This document shows, piece by piece, positions 62,389-62,531 of a DNA stretch of 62,531 nt. Below the pieces are notes generated by a model, which was given only the letters and a program-made list of their open reading frames with translations, ran no database searches and was not told the DNA's origin. The stretch comes from Bacteroides sp. (GTDB lineage Bacteria > Bacteroidota > Bacteroidia > Bacteroidales > SM23-62): contig DRHS01000229.1 in NCBI GenBank assembly GCA_011053095.1, positions 1 to 62,531 on the forward strand, given 5' to 3'. The position numbers and the translations under genes were made by a program. Numbering within the stretch: position 1 is the stretch's first letter; each line of letters starts with the position of its first letter.

Positions 62389-62531
62389 ATGACAAAACTG
62401 AATACACTATTGCAGCATCCCCGGGATCAGATCACGGAGGTGATCCGAAGGATCTATACAGCCGGTCTCACAACTACTTCTGGAGGGAACATTTCCATAT
62501 TGGATGATGATGGGGATATCTGGGTGACCCC
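62389..62531 (+). CDS. Class II aldolase/adducin family protein (5' end only)
   Basis: 47 residues up to the right window edge: [19 protein letters not shown], then [26 protein letters not shown] with the phosphate-binding Ser/Thr region is the signature of class II aldolases such as L-fuculose- or L-rhamnulose-1-phosphate aldolase. The zinc-binding histidines lie beyond the window. No signal peptide, so cytoplasmic. In this setting it would split a deoxyhexulose phosphate into dihydroxyacetone phosphate and L-lactaldehyde (inference). Confidence 0.85.
   Translation, partial: MTKLNTLLQHPRDQITEVIRRIYTAGLTTTSGGNISILDDDGDIWVT

Overview
The window looks like a chromosome segment of a marine or otherwise algal-glycan-degrading member of the Bacteroidota. 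The evidence is two SusC/SusD outer-membrane pairs, a one-protein hybrid two-component sensor, four proteins with type IX secretion (T9SS) C-terminal sorting domains, many Bacteroidota-type lipoprotein signals, a TAnnTTTG-type promoter, and a very high density of sulfatases (six complete, one cut by the window edge, three remnants). There are no rRNA or tRNA genes and no CRISPR array that I can see.

Region 1 (1-6 kb, minus strand): a sulfatase running off the left edge, a uroporphyrinogen-decarboxylase-family protein, and a 1352-residue hybrid two-component regulator that faces the main locus divergently.

Region 2 (6-39 kb, plus strand) is a polysaccharide utilization locus. A GH99-like hydrolase and a 1307-residue T9SS surface protein come first, followed by a strong hairpin terminator and a good promoter. 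Then comes one long array with mostly overlapping or near-zero spacing: fasciclin (FAS1) lipoprotein, SusC, SusD, FAS1, FAS1, SusC, SusD, sulfatase, GH99-like, sulfatase, sulfatase, GH106-type rhamnosidase, GH78-type rhamnosidase. The three FAS1 lipoproteins sit where surface glycan-binding proteins usually sit. The enzyme set points to a sulfated, rhamnose-containing polysaccharide (inference).

Region 3 (39-42.5 kb) is a loose mix: a TonB-C-terminal protein, a PhyH-type dioxygenase with a truncated sugar-isomerase remnant behind it, an SDR dehydrogenase and a sulfatase remnant.

Region 4 (42.5-53 kb): a T9SS sulfatase, then a visibly AT-rich accessory block with a HigBA toxin-antitoxin pair, a Fic protein with a striking array of upstream palindromes, an AbiEi/AbiEii pair, an AAA/DUF4143 ATPase and several broken genes. 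Direct repeats show that this block split a sulfatase gene copy: the first 160 or so codons of the sulfatase at 53 kb exist a second time at 46.2 kb, and the higBA segment (980 bp) sits exactly between two stretches that are contiguous at 53.0 kb.

Region 5 (53-62.5 kb, plus strand): a tight second enzyme operon with a 1355-residue multidomain T9SS sulfatase, a GH99/GH71-like T9SS enzyme with three FIVAR-like repeats, another sulfatase, a secreted Dabb-domain protein and the start of a class II aldolase. The aldolase fits catabolism of a deoxyhexose such as rhamnose or fucose released by the locus. All sulfatases with a visible active site are of the cysteine type, so the cell needs a formylglycine-generating maturase, which is not in this window.
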